Below, piece after piece: positions 1-8,201 of a DNA stretch of 64,000 nucleotides; positions within the stretch are counted from its first letter, which is position 1; each line of letters opens with the position of its first letter. The notes beneath the pieces were generated by a model, which saw nothing but the letters and a program-made list of their open reading frames with translations, was not told the origin of the DNA and ran no database searches. Position numbers and translations under genes: made by a program. Where the stretch lies: NCBI RefSeq assembly GCF_019457515.1, contig NZ_CP080421.1:1116001-1180000 (forward strand). Reading direction: 5' to 3'. The DNA comes from Shewanella mesophila (GTDB lineage: Bacteria; Pseudomonadota; Gammaproteobacteria; Enterobacterales; Shewanellaceae).

Positions 1-944
1 ATTGTGGTGATCACTTCGTTGATCTTGGTCGCGTTCACTTTCAAGGTGTTCACTGAATCAGACGTCTGTTCGATAAAGCGCGATAACTGCTCTATATCAT
101 CTATCGCTTTTTGCACTCGCTGGTAACTTTGGCGAATAGATTGTGAGTTTTGCTCTACTTGAGCCACCGAGTTATTTGAGATGCTAGAAACTTCAGAAGC
201 CGATGCTGTCATCTCTTCCATTGCGGTTGCGACTGAATCGAGCGAGAGGTATTGCTGCTCTATCTGCTCTTCACTTTCACGGTTTTCTGCTGCGAATGAT
301 GATGCCGTGTTATGTAACGTGTTGGCATTGTCTTTTACCGTAACAACCAGTTCAGTCAGGGTGTCCATGGCATTATCGAGTGCACAACCTATGGTGCCAA
401 ACTCATCGCGGCCAGGATGAAATCCGAGTCGAGAGGTAAGGTCGCCCTTGGCGATATTTTCAGTGGTATTCCATAACACCCAAAGCGCACCGCCAATGAA
501 AGTCGCTGTCCAGTATAGGATCACGGCAAATGGTAGCGCCCATAGGTAAGTGAGCAGCAGACTATAGAAAGCCGATTTTTTGGCGGCTTTTTCTTGAGAG
601 CTGACACCTTGGCTGATGCTTAACATTTGGCCCGATTGGCTCTTGATCACTGCTGTTATCGTGTCATTTTTACGTGATGATTTACTGGCATTGCTATTTT
701 GAATATTCAGCGTGGCGAACTTATCTGTTTGTCCAGTGCTTTCGATTGCACGAACCATACCCGTTAGTTGGCTTTCCAGATTGCTGAGCGATTGTTGTTC
801 AATTTGCTCTATGTTGTCTTGATAGCGAAAAACGGCAATGCTAGTTAGCGCGATAAGGAAAGCGGCAAAGATCGCCCAAAACTTATCGTTTATCGACATT
901 TTGATAAATAGTTTATCTATGGTGCGGAAATTCACTTCTCTCAT
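1..944 (-). CDS. Methyl-accepting chemotaxis protein, 3' part cut by window edge
   Basis: An open frame starts at the ATG at 944 and runs off the window after 314 codons. Visible order: short cytoplasmic N-terminus, membrane segment at about residues 22-39, a small periplasmic part of about 85 residues, a second hydrophobic stretch at about 126-158, then a HAMP-like region containing GDLTSRL and the start of a long coiled coil with the Ala/Ser/Glu pattern of chemoreceptor methylation helices. The conserved signalling tip would lie beyond the window. The small periplasmic domain matches no sensor family I recognise, so the ligand is unknown. Transducers of this type signal through CheW/CheA to the flagellar motor. 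A second possible start is the ATG at 899. It appears to be monocistronic. Confidence 0.88.
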   Translation of the reverse strand, partial: MREVNFRTIDKLFIKMSINDKFWAIFAAFLIALTSIAVFRYQDNIEQIEQQSLSNLESQLTGMVRAIESTGQTDKFATLNIQNSNASKSSRKNDTITAVIKSQSGQMLSISQGVSSQEKAAKKSAFYSLLLTYLWALPFAVILYWTATFIGGALWVLWNTTENIAKGDLTSRLGFHPGRDEFGTIGCALDNAMDTLTELVVTVKDNANTLHNTASSFAAENRESEEQIEQQYLSLDSVATAMEEMTASASEVSSISNNSVAQVEQNSQSIRQSYQRVQKAIDDIEQLSRFIEQTSDSVNTLKVNATKINEVITT

Positions 945-1228
945 AGTTGGTTCCAAATCGTTGTCAGGCGAAAGCTTAAAAGAATAGTAGAATAGATTAT
1001 AAAGTTTAACACCAATTTAATAACGTATTTAGCATTTTTGTAATGACTTTTTAGTGGCTTGTATGTAATTTGACCAATATTTATGCTGCGAGTATCGAGT
1101 TGAATATAGTGGATCTAAACCTGTGCCCATTACTCGTCGCCCATGCCTCAATGATTAATCGCTGGTGTTATGTGTCAATATCGACTGACTTATAGCGAAT
1201 TTTATTTGAACTCATTTGTTCAGCTTAA

Positions 1229-1900
1229 TTATTTGGGGAGATCCTTGGGTTGCTGCCATGAAAGCTCTGTTGCAATATATTTAGCTGTATGGCTCACGAG
1301 TAACCCAAAGCTAGCCCCGGCGATAAGATCGCCCAGATAGTGATAATTCATCCCCAGTTGTCCTGCCAATGCAGCAATCAGTAGAGCAAACCAGAGAATC
1401 CCAAATCGCGGCAGATGGCGCCAAAAGGTCAGCGCTAAGGCAAAGGTAAATAGGGCATGCCCTGAGGGGAATGAGTTGTAAGATAGCCCCTCTGCGAAAG
1501 GATGAAATGCTTCGATACCGTCTGCAATCCATGACGGATTATGGCCTCCTGATGGCAGTTCAATCCAGCTCTCTGGCCAGGTTCTGCCAAATAGGTATTT
1601 AGTGGCGAGACGAGTAACGAATGCCAATGCAATTGTCATTAACAGTTCGATAGCGAGTGTGAGGTATTTTTGCCTAAAGGTTTGACTCATACAAGCTGCA
1701 ATCACAAGGCCTGCGGTGAACTCCAATAGTACAGGGGTATAACTGAACCATTTAAGTATCTGCCGGCCGTAGGTTTGCTGATGCATTAACTCGGCGAGGT
1801 TACGATCGACAAAGAGGATGCTAAACAGGCACAGTAGAATTAACGAGCCATAGAGTAGTGCTAACCCTTTAAGGCTGCTATGGAAAACGCTTTTTATCAT
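1229..1900 (-). CDS. PAP2-family membrane phosphatase
   Basis: A 223-residue integral membrane protein with five or six hydrophobic segments. It carries the type 2 phosphatidic acid phosphatase signature: K101...R106 (first motif, slightly shortened), PSGH at 145-148 with the catalytic-type His, and H187...D191 (HYLGD) as third motif. The family removes phosphate from lipid phosphates such as phosphatidate, phosphatidylglycerophosphate or undecaprenyl pyrophosphate at the membrane surface. The exact substrate cannot be told. The extra hydrophilic loop at about 110-140 between motifs one and two is typical of PgpB-like members. It is probably a single gene: 284 bases separate it from the chemoreceptor, and a hairpin lies upstream. 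Confidence 0.85.
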   Translation of the reverse strand: MIKSVFHSSLKGLALLYGSLILLCLFSILFVDRNLAELMHQQTYGRQILKWFSYTPVLLEFTAGLVIAACMSQTFRQKYLTLAIELLMTIALAFVTRLATKYLFGRTWPESWIELPSGGHNPSWIADGIEAFHPFAEGLSYNSFPSGHALFTFALALTFWRHLPRFGILWFALLIAALAGQLGMNYHYLGDLIAGASFGLLVSHTAKYIATELSWQQPKDLPK

Positions 1901-1950
1901 AGTCGGTTAAAACAGAAGGCAACTGAGGTCACCTTACTCTTTAGATAAAT

Positions 1951-1980
1951 AAAACGCCACAGGTTTAGTATGGCGTTTTT
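1951..1980 (-). terminator. Intrinsic terminator after the maoP operon
   Basis: AAAACGCCA at 1951-1959 pairs with TGGCGTTTT at 1971-1979 around an 11-base loop. T-rich flanks exist on both strands. It lies 34 bases after the stop of the gene at 2014 and fits the end of the minus-strand operon. Confidence 0.7.
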
Positions 1981-2013
1981 ATGTCGTCAGAAAAGCGTTA
2001 GAAGGGGCATGAG

Positions 2014-4005
2014 TTAGCTTCGTAGACTCTCGATAAGATAATTAAGGCTTGGGTTTTCTTCGAGACATTTGTCACTGGTGACATTGAAAGTCGGCGCGAC
2101 AAGCCAGTTACGTTGGACCAATTCATCGATAAGATCTAGGTATTGTACACTGGTTTTACCGACCAGTAGATTACTCAAGCTGCGAGTCTTAGACAATGCA
2201 AGCATCTCTAAAAAGCCGCTGAGATAAAGATGATCTTTAGTAAATCCACCGCCGCGATAGACACGAGCCGCAGTCACAAAGGCATCACCTGGTTCCATAC
2301 CGACGTCGTCGACGAGATAGCTGTGAGTAAGGTAAAAATCTTGCTCTTGTAACATGGAGTTAACGGCTAATACTCGACAGGCTAGGGTGTTGAGGCGTGC
2401 GTGAGCCATAAAGCCTGCATTGAGCTCAGCTAGTATCGCTAAGCCTTCTTGCGTATATGTGGCGCCAGGTAGCCCGAGTCGCAGCACCTTTAGTGGTTGC
2501 TGCTTGGCATTGAGCGTTGTGGCCATGTGCACGCCAAGTTCATGTTGAATTAGACGCTGCACCTCACTGTTATAAAACTCAGCATGGCTATTAATCGTCA
2601 GCTGTGGGGGCATTGAGCTCACCATTGCTCGGGCAACAATAGAGGTACTTAGACTGATTTTACACTGCATTCCCCATGAGTCTGCCTGTTGCTTCATCTG
2701 CTCACATGCGGCTTTGGCATCGAACTGTTCGCCACACTCTTCGGGGATCTCCTTGGCGTAAAGCAGGAACTTCGCGTTGTTTATCGCGCTGTTATCTGGG
2801 CGGCCGTAGTAGCGTAAGGAGTTATAAACAAACCCTTCCTGTCCGACGTTCGTTAGCATGTCGACCTGCTCGCCGAGCTTGTTAACTATATCACTATACA
2901 TCTGCTTTAGAGCGGGATCAGAGATATTGTCTATCGGTAGGCGGTAGAGTTTATATTTAAACTCATTGGCATCTATCGGCAGCTGACGGTAGCGAAAGTT
3001 TGGCTTAAAGCGACTCGGTGCACAGAAAAAACGTTTGCGCTCAGCCACTAAATTAGTCGGGTTTACATATTTTAAGGTATTGACCTTCTGGGCTAAACGG
3101 AACAGGCTAGCGTCGATTTCGAGGACCGAGGATTCGACGGCGCTGGAGAGCATGTCGGCGCTACGGGTCTTGCTGCGACGATTGAGCTTACGTTGAAAAT
3201 AAGCACTGGTGGCGCTAAACGCATTTTTCAGCCCAAGTTTTAGATCATCGAGTACGATAGGATAAACTTCGCCCGTTAGCTCATCCATGAACACTTTTTT
3301 TATCTCAATGGGCAGCACTAAGGTACGATCAAAATGCGCGTTAGTATGGGCGATAAGGTAACCTCGCCCTTCAAAGACGGCGTTGATCTTAGCATCGACT
3401 TCAATATTGGGCAGGGTGATGTTGCCGAGTTCACTTTGGAACTTTTTAACCACGTTCTCCCAACGTTCCATATCGATTTGTGCCGTCCCAATATTAAATA
3501 CTGGGGCAGGCTTTTCGATGCGCTTGTAGTTGTATGAGTGCAAGTCAAATACGATAACGTTGCCAAACATGGACTCTAGCTTAGCGATAAGCGCTTCATA
3601 GAGAAGATAAAAGTCGTTATGTTTGGCTTGACTGATGCTGCGCTGTTTGGCACTCATCGTCTTGCGCCAGACCTGCTTCATCCAAGCCGATTTGTAGTAG
3701 GTACTAAGGCTCTTTGGGCGATTAAGATCATATTCAAACCGTGAATCAGTGCCGACCAGTGTAATGGGTTGTGAGGCGATGACTTCATCGGTATAGGGAT
3801 CTTCTTCGAAATAGCGTTCTTCGGCGGTAAGTTGACCCAATCTGATCAGCTCATTTCTCAAGTTGTGGCCCGCATGGATTGCGGTGCACACTACCGGAAG
3901 ATATTCCTCTATTTTGATAATACAGCCAGATGTTTCTAATTGACCCGAAAAAGCTTTGCCTTGCTTAATCAGGCCTAACATCTGCTCAAGACTATAAGTT
4001 TGCAT
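2014..4005 (-). CDS. Fused N-formylglutamate-amidohydrolase-like and DUF1704 (QEGLA) metallohydrolase
   Basis: A 663-residue protein of two parts. Residues about 30-250 resemble zinc-dependent N-formylglutamate amidohydrolases: HAGH at 44-47, acidic EEDPYTDE at 67-74, EYDLNR at 91-96 and DLHSY at 154-158. Residues about 290-650 are a DUF1704 domain with HELGVH at 488-493 (HExxxH zinc motif) and the family-defining QEGLA at 519-523, whose Glu is probably the third ligand. In eukaryotes DUF1704 is the catalytic domain of the tubulin tyrosine carboxypeptidase MATCAP; bacterial members are labelled flavohemoglobin expression-modulating QEGLA proteins, with no firm function. The ATG overlaps the end of the ATP-grasp gene by 14 bases, so the two are very likely translationally coupled. 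The substrate is unknown; a terminal amino acid on a peptide or protein is an inference. Confidence 0.85.
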   Translation of the reverse strand: MQTYSLEQMLGLIKQGKAFSGQLETSGCIIKIEEYLPVVCTAIHAGHNLRNELIRLGQLTAEERYFEEDPYTDEVIASQPITLVGTDSRFEYDLNRPKSLSTYYKSAWMKQVWRKTMSAKQRSISQAKHNDFYLLYEALIAKLESMFGNVIVFDLHSYNYKRIEKPAPVFNIGTAQIDMERWENVVKKFQSELGNITLPNIEVDAKINAVFEGRGYLIAHTNAHFDRTLVLPIEIKKVFMDELTGEVYPIVLDDLKLGLKNAFSATSAYFQRKLNRRSKTRSADMLSSAVESSVLEIDASLFRLAQKVNTLKYVNPTNLVAERKRFFCAPSRFKPNFRYRQLPIDANEFKYKLYRLPIDNISDPALKQMYSDIVNKLGEQVDMLTNVGQEGFVYNSLRYYGRPDNSAINNAKFLLYAKEIPEECGEQFDAKAACEQMKQQADSWGMQCKISLSTSIVARAMVSSMPPQLTINSHAEFYNSEVQRLIQHELGVHMATTLNAKQQPLKVLRLGLPGATYTQEGLAILAELNAGFMAHARLNTLACRVLAVNSMLQEQDFYLTHSYLVDDVGMEPGDAFVTAARVYRGGGFTKDHLYLSGFLEMLALSKTRSLSNLLVGKTSVQYLDLIDELVQRNWLVAPTFNVTSDKCLEENPSLNYLIESLRS

Positions 4006-5026
4006 CTTCTACCGCACGTCGATATGCACTCTTGCGTTGCATAAGTAAATCTTTAGAGTTAATGATGTTCTCTGCAAAATCAATCACTTGTTTTTGAAGT
4101 CTCACTCGGTTTAATTTATTAATACGGGTAATGCCACCAGGACTTAACACATTAACTTCAACGAGTTTGTTACCAATAACATCTAGGCCAGTAAAATAGA
4201 GACCGTCACGCACTAACTTAGGTCCAATTGCTGCGCAAAGCTCACGCTCTTCACGTGTTATGGTGTGTTTTACGACACTGCCACCGACATGCACATTAGA
4301 GCGAAACTCACCAGATGCGGGAACGCGTCTCATGGCACCGATAGGTTCGCCATTAAGCATAAGGATTCGTTTATCGCCTTCCTCTGCTCCTTCTATGTAA
4401 TCTTGTAAGATCACGTAGTTACTTTGCTCATCGGCTCCAATATAGAAGTCTAACAATGAGCTGAAGTTTTGTCTGGCACTTTTTTCAATCACAATGACCC
4501 CGTGGCCACCAAAACCATTTAATGGTTTGAGGATCATCTTATCGCTGTCACTCTCTTCTAGCACTCGCTGAAGGTAGTCACGATTTTTTGATACGTGGGT
4601 AGTGGGGATATAACGACTGGCCGCACCGCTCATACTGGCGGTGTAAAGTTTATTATTGGCCACGCGTAATCCTTCGAGATCATTAATGATCAAGGTGTCT
4701 CCCTTGACGGAGTCGAGGAAGTTAAGTGCAAGGTTATCCAATGGGGGATTGGCACGCATAAAGATGCAATCAAATCCGGCCATAGGTAAACGCGCCTTAT
4801 GAAACTCAACCGACCGATAAAAGCGCGGTATGTTATCGGGGATCTTAGTTCCTTTTTTGATGATTTGACAAAACCCGTAGACACTACTGTCTCGAATAGT
4901 TAACCCACTGGTGGTGGTGATAGCAACGGTATGACCGCGTTGCGCGCATTCATGAACTAGTCTTAGGGTGGTATCAGATTCTGGATCGATACGTTCCCAC
5001 GGGTACATCAAAAAACAGATGTGCAT
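3992..5026 (-). CDS. Glutathione-synthetase-like ATP-grasp ligase
   Basis: A 344-residue protein of the GshB type: N-terminal pre-ATP-grasp fold, ATP-binding Lys167 with a Gly-rich loop at 171-176 (GFGGHG), GDKR at 217-220, RSNVHVGG at 242-249, and metal-binding D282, E290 and N292 (LVEVNV). These are the motifs of glutathione synthetase, but the substrate region diverges and the gene sits apart from any gshA. It lies 3 bases after maoP and overlaps the hydrolase/DUF1704 gene by 14 bases. ATP-grasp ligases join a carboxylate to an amine at the cost of ATP, for example glutathione, RimK-type glutamylation, or tubulin tyrosine ligase. It could be an authentic glutathione synthase or a paralog with another acceptor; the context favours the second. 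Confidence 0.82.
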   Translation of the reverse strand: MHICFLMYPWERIDPESDTTLRLVHECAQRGHTVAITTTSGLTIRDSSVYGFCQIIKKGTKIPDNIPRFYRSVEFHKARLPMAGFDCIFMRANPPLDNLALNFLDSVKGDTLIINDLEGLRVANNKLYTASMSGAASRYIPTTHVSKNRDYLQRVLEESDSDKMILKPLNGFGGHGVIVIEKSARQNFSSLLDFYIGADEQSNYVILQDYIEGAEEGDKRILMLNGEPIGAMRRVPASGEFRSNVHVGGSVVKHTITREERELCAAIGPKLVRDGLYFTGLDVIGNKLVEVNVLSPGGITRINKLNRVRLQKQVIDFAENIINSKDLLMQRKSAYRRAVEDANL

Positions 5027-5029
5027 TAT

Positions 5030-5389
5030 TTAAGCAACCTCATCGTCGGGGTGTGATTCTACGTAACTGTATTCTTCAACACGCTTGTTCACAGTGCTAT
5101 TTAGGGTGTGAAACTTTTTCGGCTCACGAGTGAGCTTAGTGTATTTTATCCATACATGTTCGAGTTTAGTATTGGCCTTATTAGGGTGTTTTAACACCTT
5201 AATAAAATGTTTTTCCTCTGCGGTTTCAGGATCTAATTCGCCTGACTCAAACGCGAGCATAGTATCGCCATATAGGCTTAATAGCTCCGCTTCAGACAAG
5301 GTGAATTCACCTGACTTGCTGAACCCTCTTGGAAAGTTTTTGTCATCAAAAAAACGCTTTTGACCAAAACGGAATGAATCTTCTGACAT
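5030..5389 (-). CDS. maoP: Macrodomain Ori organization protein MaoP (DUF413)
   Basis: A 119-residue protein clearly homologous to E. coli MaoP (YifE): RFFDDKNFPRGFSKSGEFTL near the start, VWIKYTKL and PKKFHTL further on, and an acidic C-terminus. In E. coli MaoP works with the site maoS to organise the Ori macrodomain. I chose the ATG at 5389, preceded by AGAGGT, over an in-frame start at 5464: the shorter product matches the family length of about 112, and the extra 25 residues have no family similarity. The hdfR gene is divergent, as in E. coli. Unlike E. coli, two enzyme genes follow directly, suggesting a functional link or at least shared transcription. Confidence 0.9.
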   Translation of the reverse strand: MSEDSFRFGQKRFFDDKNFPRGFSKSGEFTLSEAELLSLYGDTMLAFESGELDPETAEEKHFIKVLKHPNKANTKLEHVWIKYTKLTREPKKFHTLNSTVNKRVEEYSYVESHPDDEVA

Positions 5390-5541
5390 GGCAACCTCTA
5401 ACTGTGATTTAAACGCTTTAACTACAGGGATATTCGATCGCGAAATTATGTTTTTTGCCCCCAAAAGAGAAACAAAATTTTTTTGTCGTCACCATCAGGA
5501 TTAGTTGTTATTCTCTCGGTGAAATCGACAGAGAGTAAGTA
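5390..5541. promoter_or_regulatory. Divergent maoP-hdfR control region (candidate maoS location)
   Basis: A 152-base spacer between divergent genes. It is A/T rich with overlapping short palindromes: a TTCGATCGCGAA segment near 5432-5443 and ACAAAATTTTTTTGT at 5470-5484. In E. coli the 17-base maoS site lies in the maoP control region; I cannot recall its sequence well enough to claim a match. LysR-type proteins normally act at such divergent spacers, so HdfR autoregulation is plausible. Confidence 0.45.
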
Positions 5542-6426
5542 ATGGACGTAAAAGTATTTAAAACGTTTTTAGAAGTAGCACAAACACGTCATTTTGGTCG
5601 TGCTGCCGAAAACTTATATATAACCCAAGCTGCTGTAAGTGCAAGGATTAAGCAGTTGGAGTCTTTCTTTGATTCACCACTTTTTATCCGAGATCGTAAT
5701 AGCATTAAATTAACGACCTCTGGTGAGCGATTAGTGGCTTATGCGGAGGTGATGGTTAACACCTTAGAGCAAGCTAAGAATGAGTTAGCGCTTGCAAACA
5801 ATAAAGCACTGCAAATTACTATGGCTGGAACGCCGAATATTTGGGATGCCTATTTGCAACATTGCCTAAGTAAGGTCACCGAGGCTTTTGGCGGCTATGG
5901 CTTTTTAGCCGAGGCTTTAGGTCGTGAGCAGCTTAATCGTCAGCTTATTGAACGTACTATCGATATGGCATTTGCTTTTGACCCGCTCAAATCTGATGAG
6001 CTGGTATGTAAGCAGGTCGCAGATCTGGTATTGGTGTTGGTATCGACGTCTCCCTGTAGCCAAGAGCAAGCATTATCTGAGCATTATGTGTATGTCGATT
6101 GGGGCACCCGATTTGCGTCAGAGCACGCTGAGCGGCATTACCGTATTCCTCCTCCATATTTGAGAACCTCTACGGGGCGAATCGCACTGGACTTTATTCT
6201 CGATAAAGCGGGAGCGGCTTATTTACCGCTTTCGATGGTCGAGCCGTTTTTAAATGCTAAGCAGCTCTATCTAGTTGATGGCGTCGAAGCGTGGAACAGG
6301 CCTATTTACCTCTCTTATCGAAAAGACAGTGGCTCAATCGAGGCTATCACTAAGATCCAAGAGTTAGTAAAAGATATTCAGCCGCTGACGGCGTTAAGTC
6401 TTCAGCAAGCCAATTTGATGGATTAA
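5542..6426 (+). CDS. hdfR: LysR-family transcriptional regulator HdfR
   Basis: A 294-residue LysR-type regulator. The winged helix-turn-helix spans residues about 3-60 (TRHFGRAAENLYITQAAVSA is the recognition region) and is very close to E. coli HdfR, a repressor of the flagellar master operon flhDC. The C-terminal part is an effector-binding domain. The genetic pairing with divergent maoP is the same as in E. coli, which supports orthology. The start is preceded by AGAGAGTAAGTA. Which genes it controls here cannot be told from the window, and Shewanella lacks a classical FlhDC as far as I know, so the flagellar role may not transfer. Confidence 0.88.
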   Translation: MDVKVFKTFLEVAQTRHFGRAAENLYITQAAVSARIKQLESFFDSPLFIRDRNSIKLTTSGERLVAYAEVMVNTLEQAKNELALANNKALQITMAGTPNIWDAYLQHCLSKVTEAFGGYGFLAEALGREQLNRQLIERTIDMAFAFDPLKSDELVCKQVADLVLVLVSTSPCSQEQALSEHYVYVDWGTRFASEHAERHYRIPPPYLRTSTGRIALDFILDKAGAAYLPLSMVEPFLNAKQLYLVDGVEAWNRPIYLSYRKDSGSIEAITKIQELVKDIQPLTALSLQQANLMD

Positions 6427-6460
6427 GCATTTAATCCATATTGTCCCAGTAACAAGCATT

Positions 6461-6571
6461 TCATTCTCGGTCTGCATTGCGATGTTTTAGTGCAATCGCA
6501 ATGCAGACTGCCGCACCGCCCCATGTGAGCAATATGGCTATCGACATCATCATCATGGCGCTAGCTGTCAT
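6461..6571 (-). CDS. Small subunit of NSS-family transporter (MetS-like)
   Basis: A 36-residue protein with one membrane helix (residues about 6-28) and a basic-acidic tail KHRNADRE. The ATG at 6571 follows GGAG at good spacing and overlaps the end of the transporter gene by 11 bases, so the transporter stop codon lies inside the first codons of this gene. The pattern Met/Ser-rich start, MMMM, WGG in the helix and a charged end is that of methionine/alanine importer small subunits; in Corynebacterium the MetS partner is needed for activity of the sodium-coupled MetP. The product probably sits beside the transporter in the inner membrane. Confidence 0.82.
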   Translation of the reverse strand: MTASAMMMMSIAILLTWGGAAVCIAIALKHRNADRE

Positions 6572-8102
6572 TAGAGTGTTGCTCCTTTTTTTCGGTATCG
6601 TCTGGAGAATGGATGTTTGGATACCCTTGATGCTTACTGCTCAAATTAATCAGTATGGCAAAAAACATCATGGTACCCACTAACCCCCAGCCAAAAATAA
6701 GCTGATCGGCTATTGGATAATCGCCATAGCCGTTGACGATAGTGTTGTAGAGGTTCTTCATGAGAATAGTGACTAGGATTGCTGGGCTGATGAATTTTAA
6801 ACAGATCTCTAGCCAGTGACCCACATGAAACTCTGAATTTTCATTGGCATGCTGCCGAATAAAGCTAACCTTGAGTAACCAAGTGACAATAATTAATTCG
6901 ATTAGACAGCTCATCAATAGCGCGATGTTATTAATAAAGTAATCGACTAAATCCAATAGCAAAAGCCCGCCATTGGTGGCAAATGCCATGGAGACGAGAT
7001 ATCCAAAGCTACAAACAATAATGGCCGCGACTTTTCTCCGTAGATGAAACTTGTCTATAACCGCACTGATCACCGCTTCGATGATTGAAATATGGGAGCT
7101 GAGCCCTGCGATAACCAATGCAATAAAAAATAGCGGACCAAGAATATAAGGTGCTGGCATTAGGTTAATTGCTGTGGGAATCGTCACGAAAGCGAGGCCA
7201 ATTCCCGAGCTAACGACTTCGGTGAGCGGCTTCATCTGTTGCTCTGCCATGTAGCCCAATACGCCGAAAATCAGAATACCCGCTAGAATCGAGAAGCCGC
7301 AATTGATCAACACTGTCATGAAGGCGTTGTTGTTAATATCGGATTTACTTGGCAGGTAGCTGGAATAGGCGAGCATGATGGCAAAGCCCACACTTAAGGT
7401 GAAGAAGATCTGTCCGTAAGCCGCTGACCATACTTTGAAATCCGATAGCCGACTAAAATCGGGCTCAAACAGGTAATTGAGCCCTGATAGTGCACCTGGT
7501 AAAAAGAGCACTCTTGCAATTAGCAGCAATACCATCATAAACAGCAGTGGCATCAATATCTTATTCGCCTGTTCAATCCCGCCTTTTACGCCAGTGTAGA
7601 CCGCAGCGAAACTCATTAGCCAAGCAATAGTGATGCTGATAGCGATACCGAATTGAAACTCTCCTAAGTTAGAAGGGGAGTTATTACCCAGCTTTAAAAA
7701 CTCATCGAAGAAAAATTGGTTTGGATTTTCGCCCCAGCTTAGGTTGAATGAAAAGCCTAAGTAGGAGATGGTCCAGCCGATAATAGCAACATAATAGACA
7801 GCGATAACCGCAGCGATAAATACTTGAAACCAACCAAGCCACTCAAGTTTTACACCTAAGGTTTGGCCGAGTTGAGTAAATACCCGAGGCGCGGTTTTCC
7901 TGATTTTATGCCCCAGACTGAATTCTAAAATCATAAACGGGATGCCGGCGGTCAACATGGCAAAGAGATAGGGAATGAAAAAGGCACCGCCGCCATTTTC
8001 GTAGGCCATGTAGGGGAATCGCCAGATATTACCTAATCCAATCGCCGACCCTACTGCCGCCAGTATAAATCCAACCCTCGAATTCCATTGTTCTCGCTTC
8101 AT
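6561..8102 (-). CDS. Sodium:neurotransmitter symporter family (NSS) transporter
   Basis: A 513-residue polytopic membrane protein of about 12 helices. The start (REQWNSRVGFILAAVGSAIG followed by LGNIWRFPY) is the signature first helix of the NSS/SNF family, containing the unwound Na+ and substrate site. These proteins import amino acids (for example methionine, alanine, tyrosine, tryptophan) coupled to sodium. Length and the tightly linked small subunit place it with the MetP-like branch, so a neutral amino acid such as methionine or alanine is the best guess. Na+ coupling fits an organism with a Na+-pumping NADH dehydrogenase. The two genes form a coupled pair; no promoter was identified with confidence. 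Confidence 0.9.
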   Translation of the reverse strand: MKREQWNSRVGFILAAVGSAIGLGNIWRFPYMAYENGGGAFFIPYLFAMLTAGIPFMILEFSLGHKIRKTAPRVFTQLGQTLGVKLEWLGWFQVFIAAVIAVYYVAIIGWTISYLGFSFNLSWGENPNQFFFDEFLKLGNNSPSNLGEFQFGIAISITIAWLMSFAAVYTGVKGGIEQANKILMPLLFMMVLLLIARVLFLPGALSGLNYLFEPDFSRLSDFKVWSAAYGQIFFTLSVGFAIMLAYSSYLPSKSDINNNAFMTVLINCGFSILAGILIFGVLGYMAEQQMKPLTEVVSSGIGLAFVTIPTAINLMPAPYILGPLFFIALVIAGLSSHISIIEAVISAVIDKFHLRRKVAAIIVCSFGYLVSMAFATNGGLLLLDLVDYFINNIALLMSCLIELIIVTWLLKVSFIRQHANENSEFHVGHWLEICLKFISPAILVTILMKNLYNTIVNGYGDYPIADQLIFGWGLVGTMMFFAILINLSSKHQGYPNIHSPDDTEKKEQHSNDS

Positions 8103-8201
8103 CGGTCACCTCAAGGTAACTCTTGCAATACTTGGATCAAGTCTAGTCTTTAATAGGCAATAGCGGGAGAGATAACCGTCACTTAGATACGGTTAAGCTG
8201 G

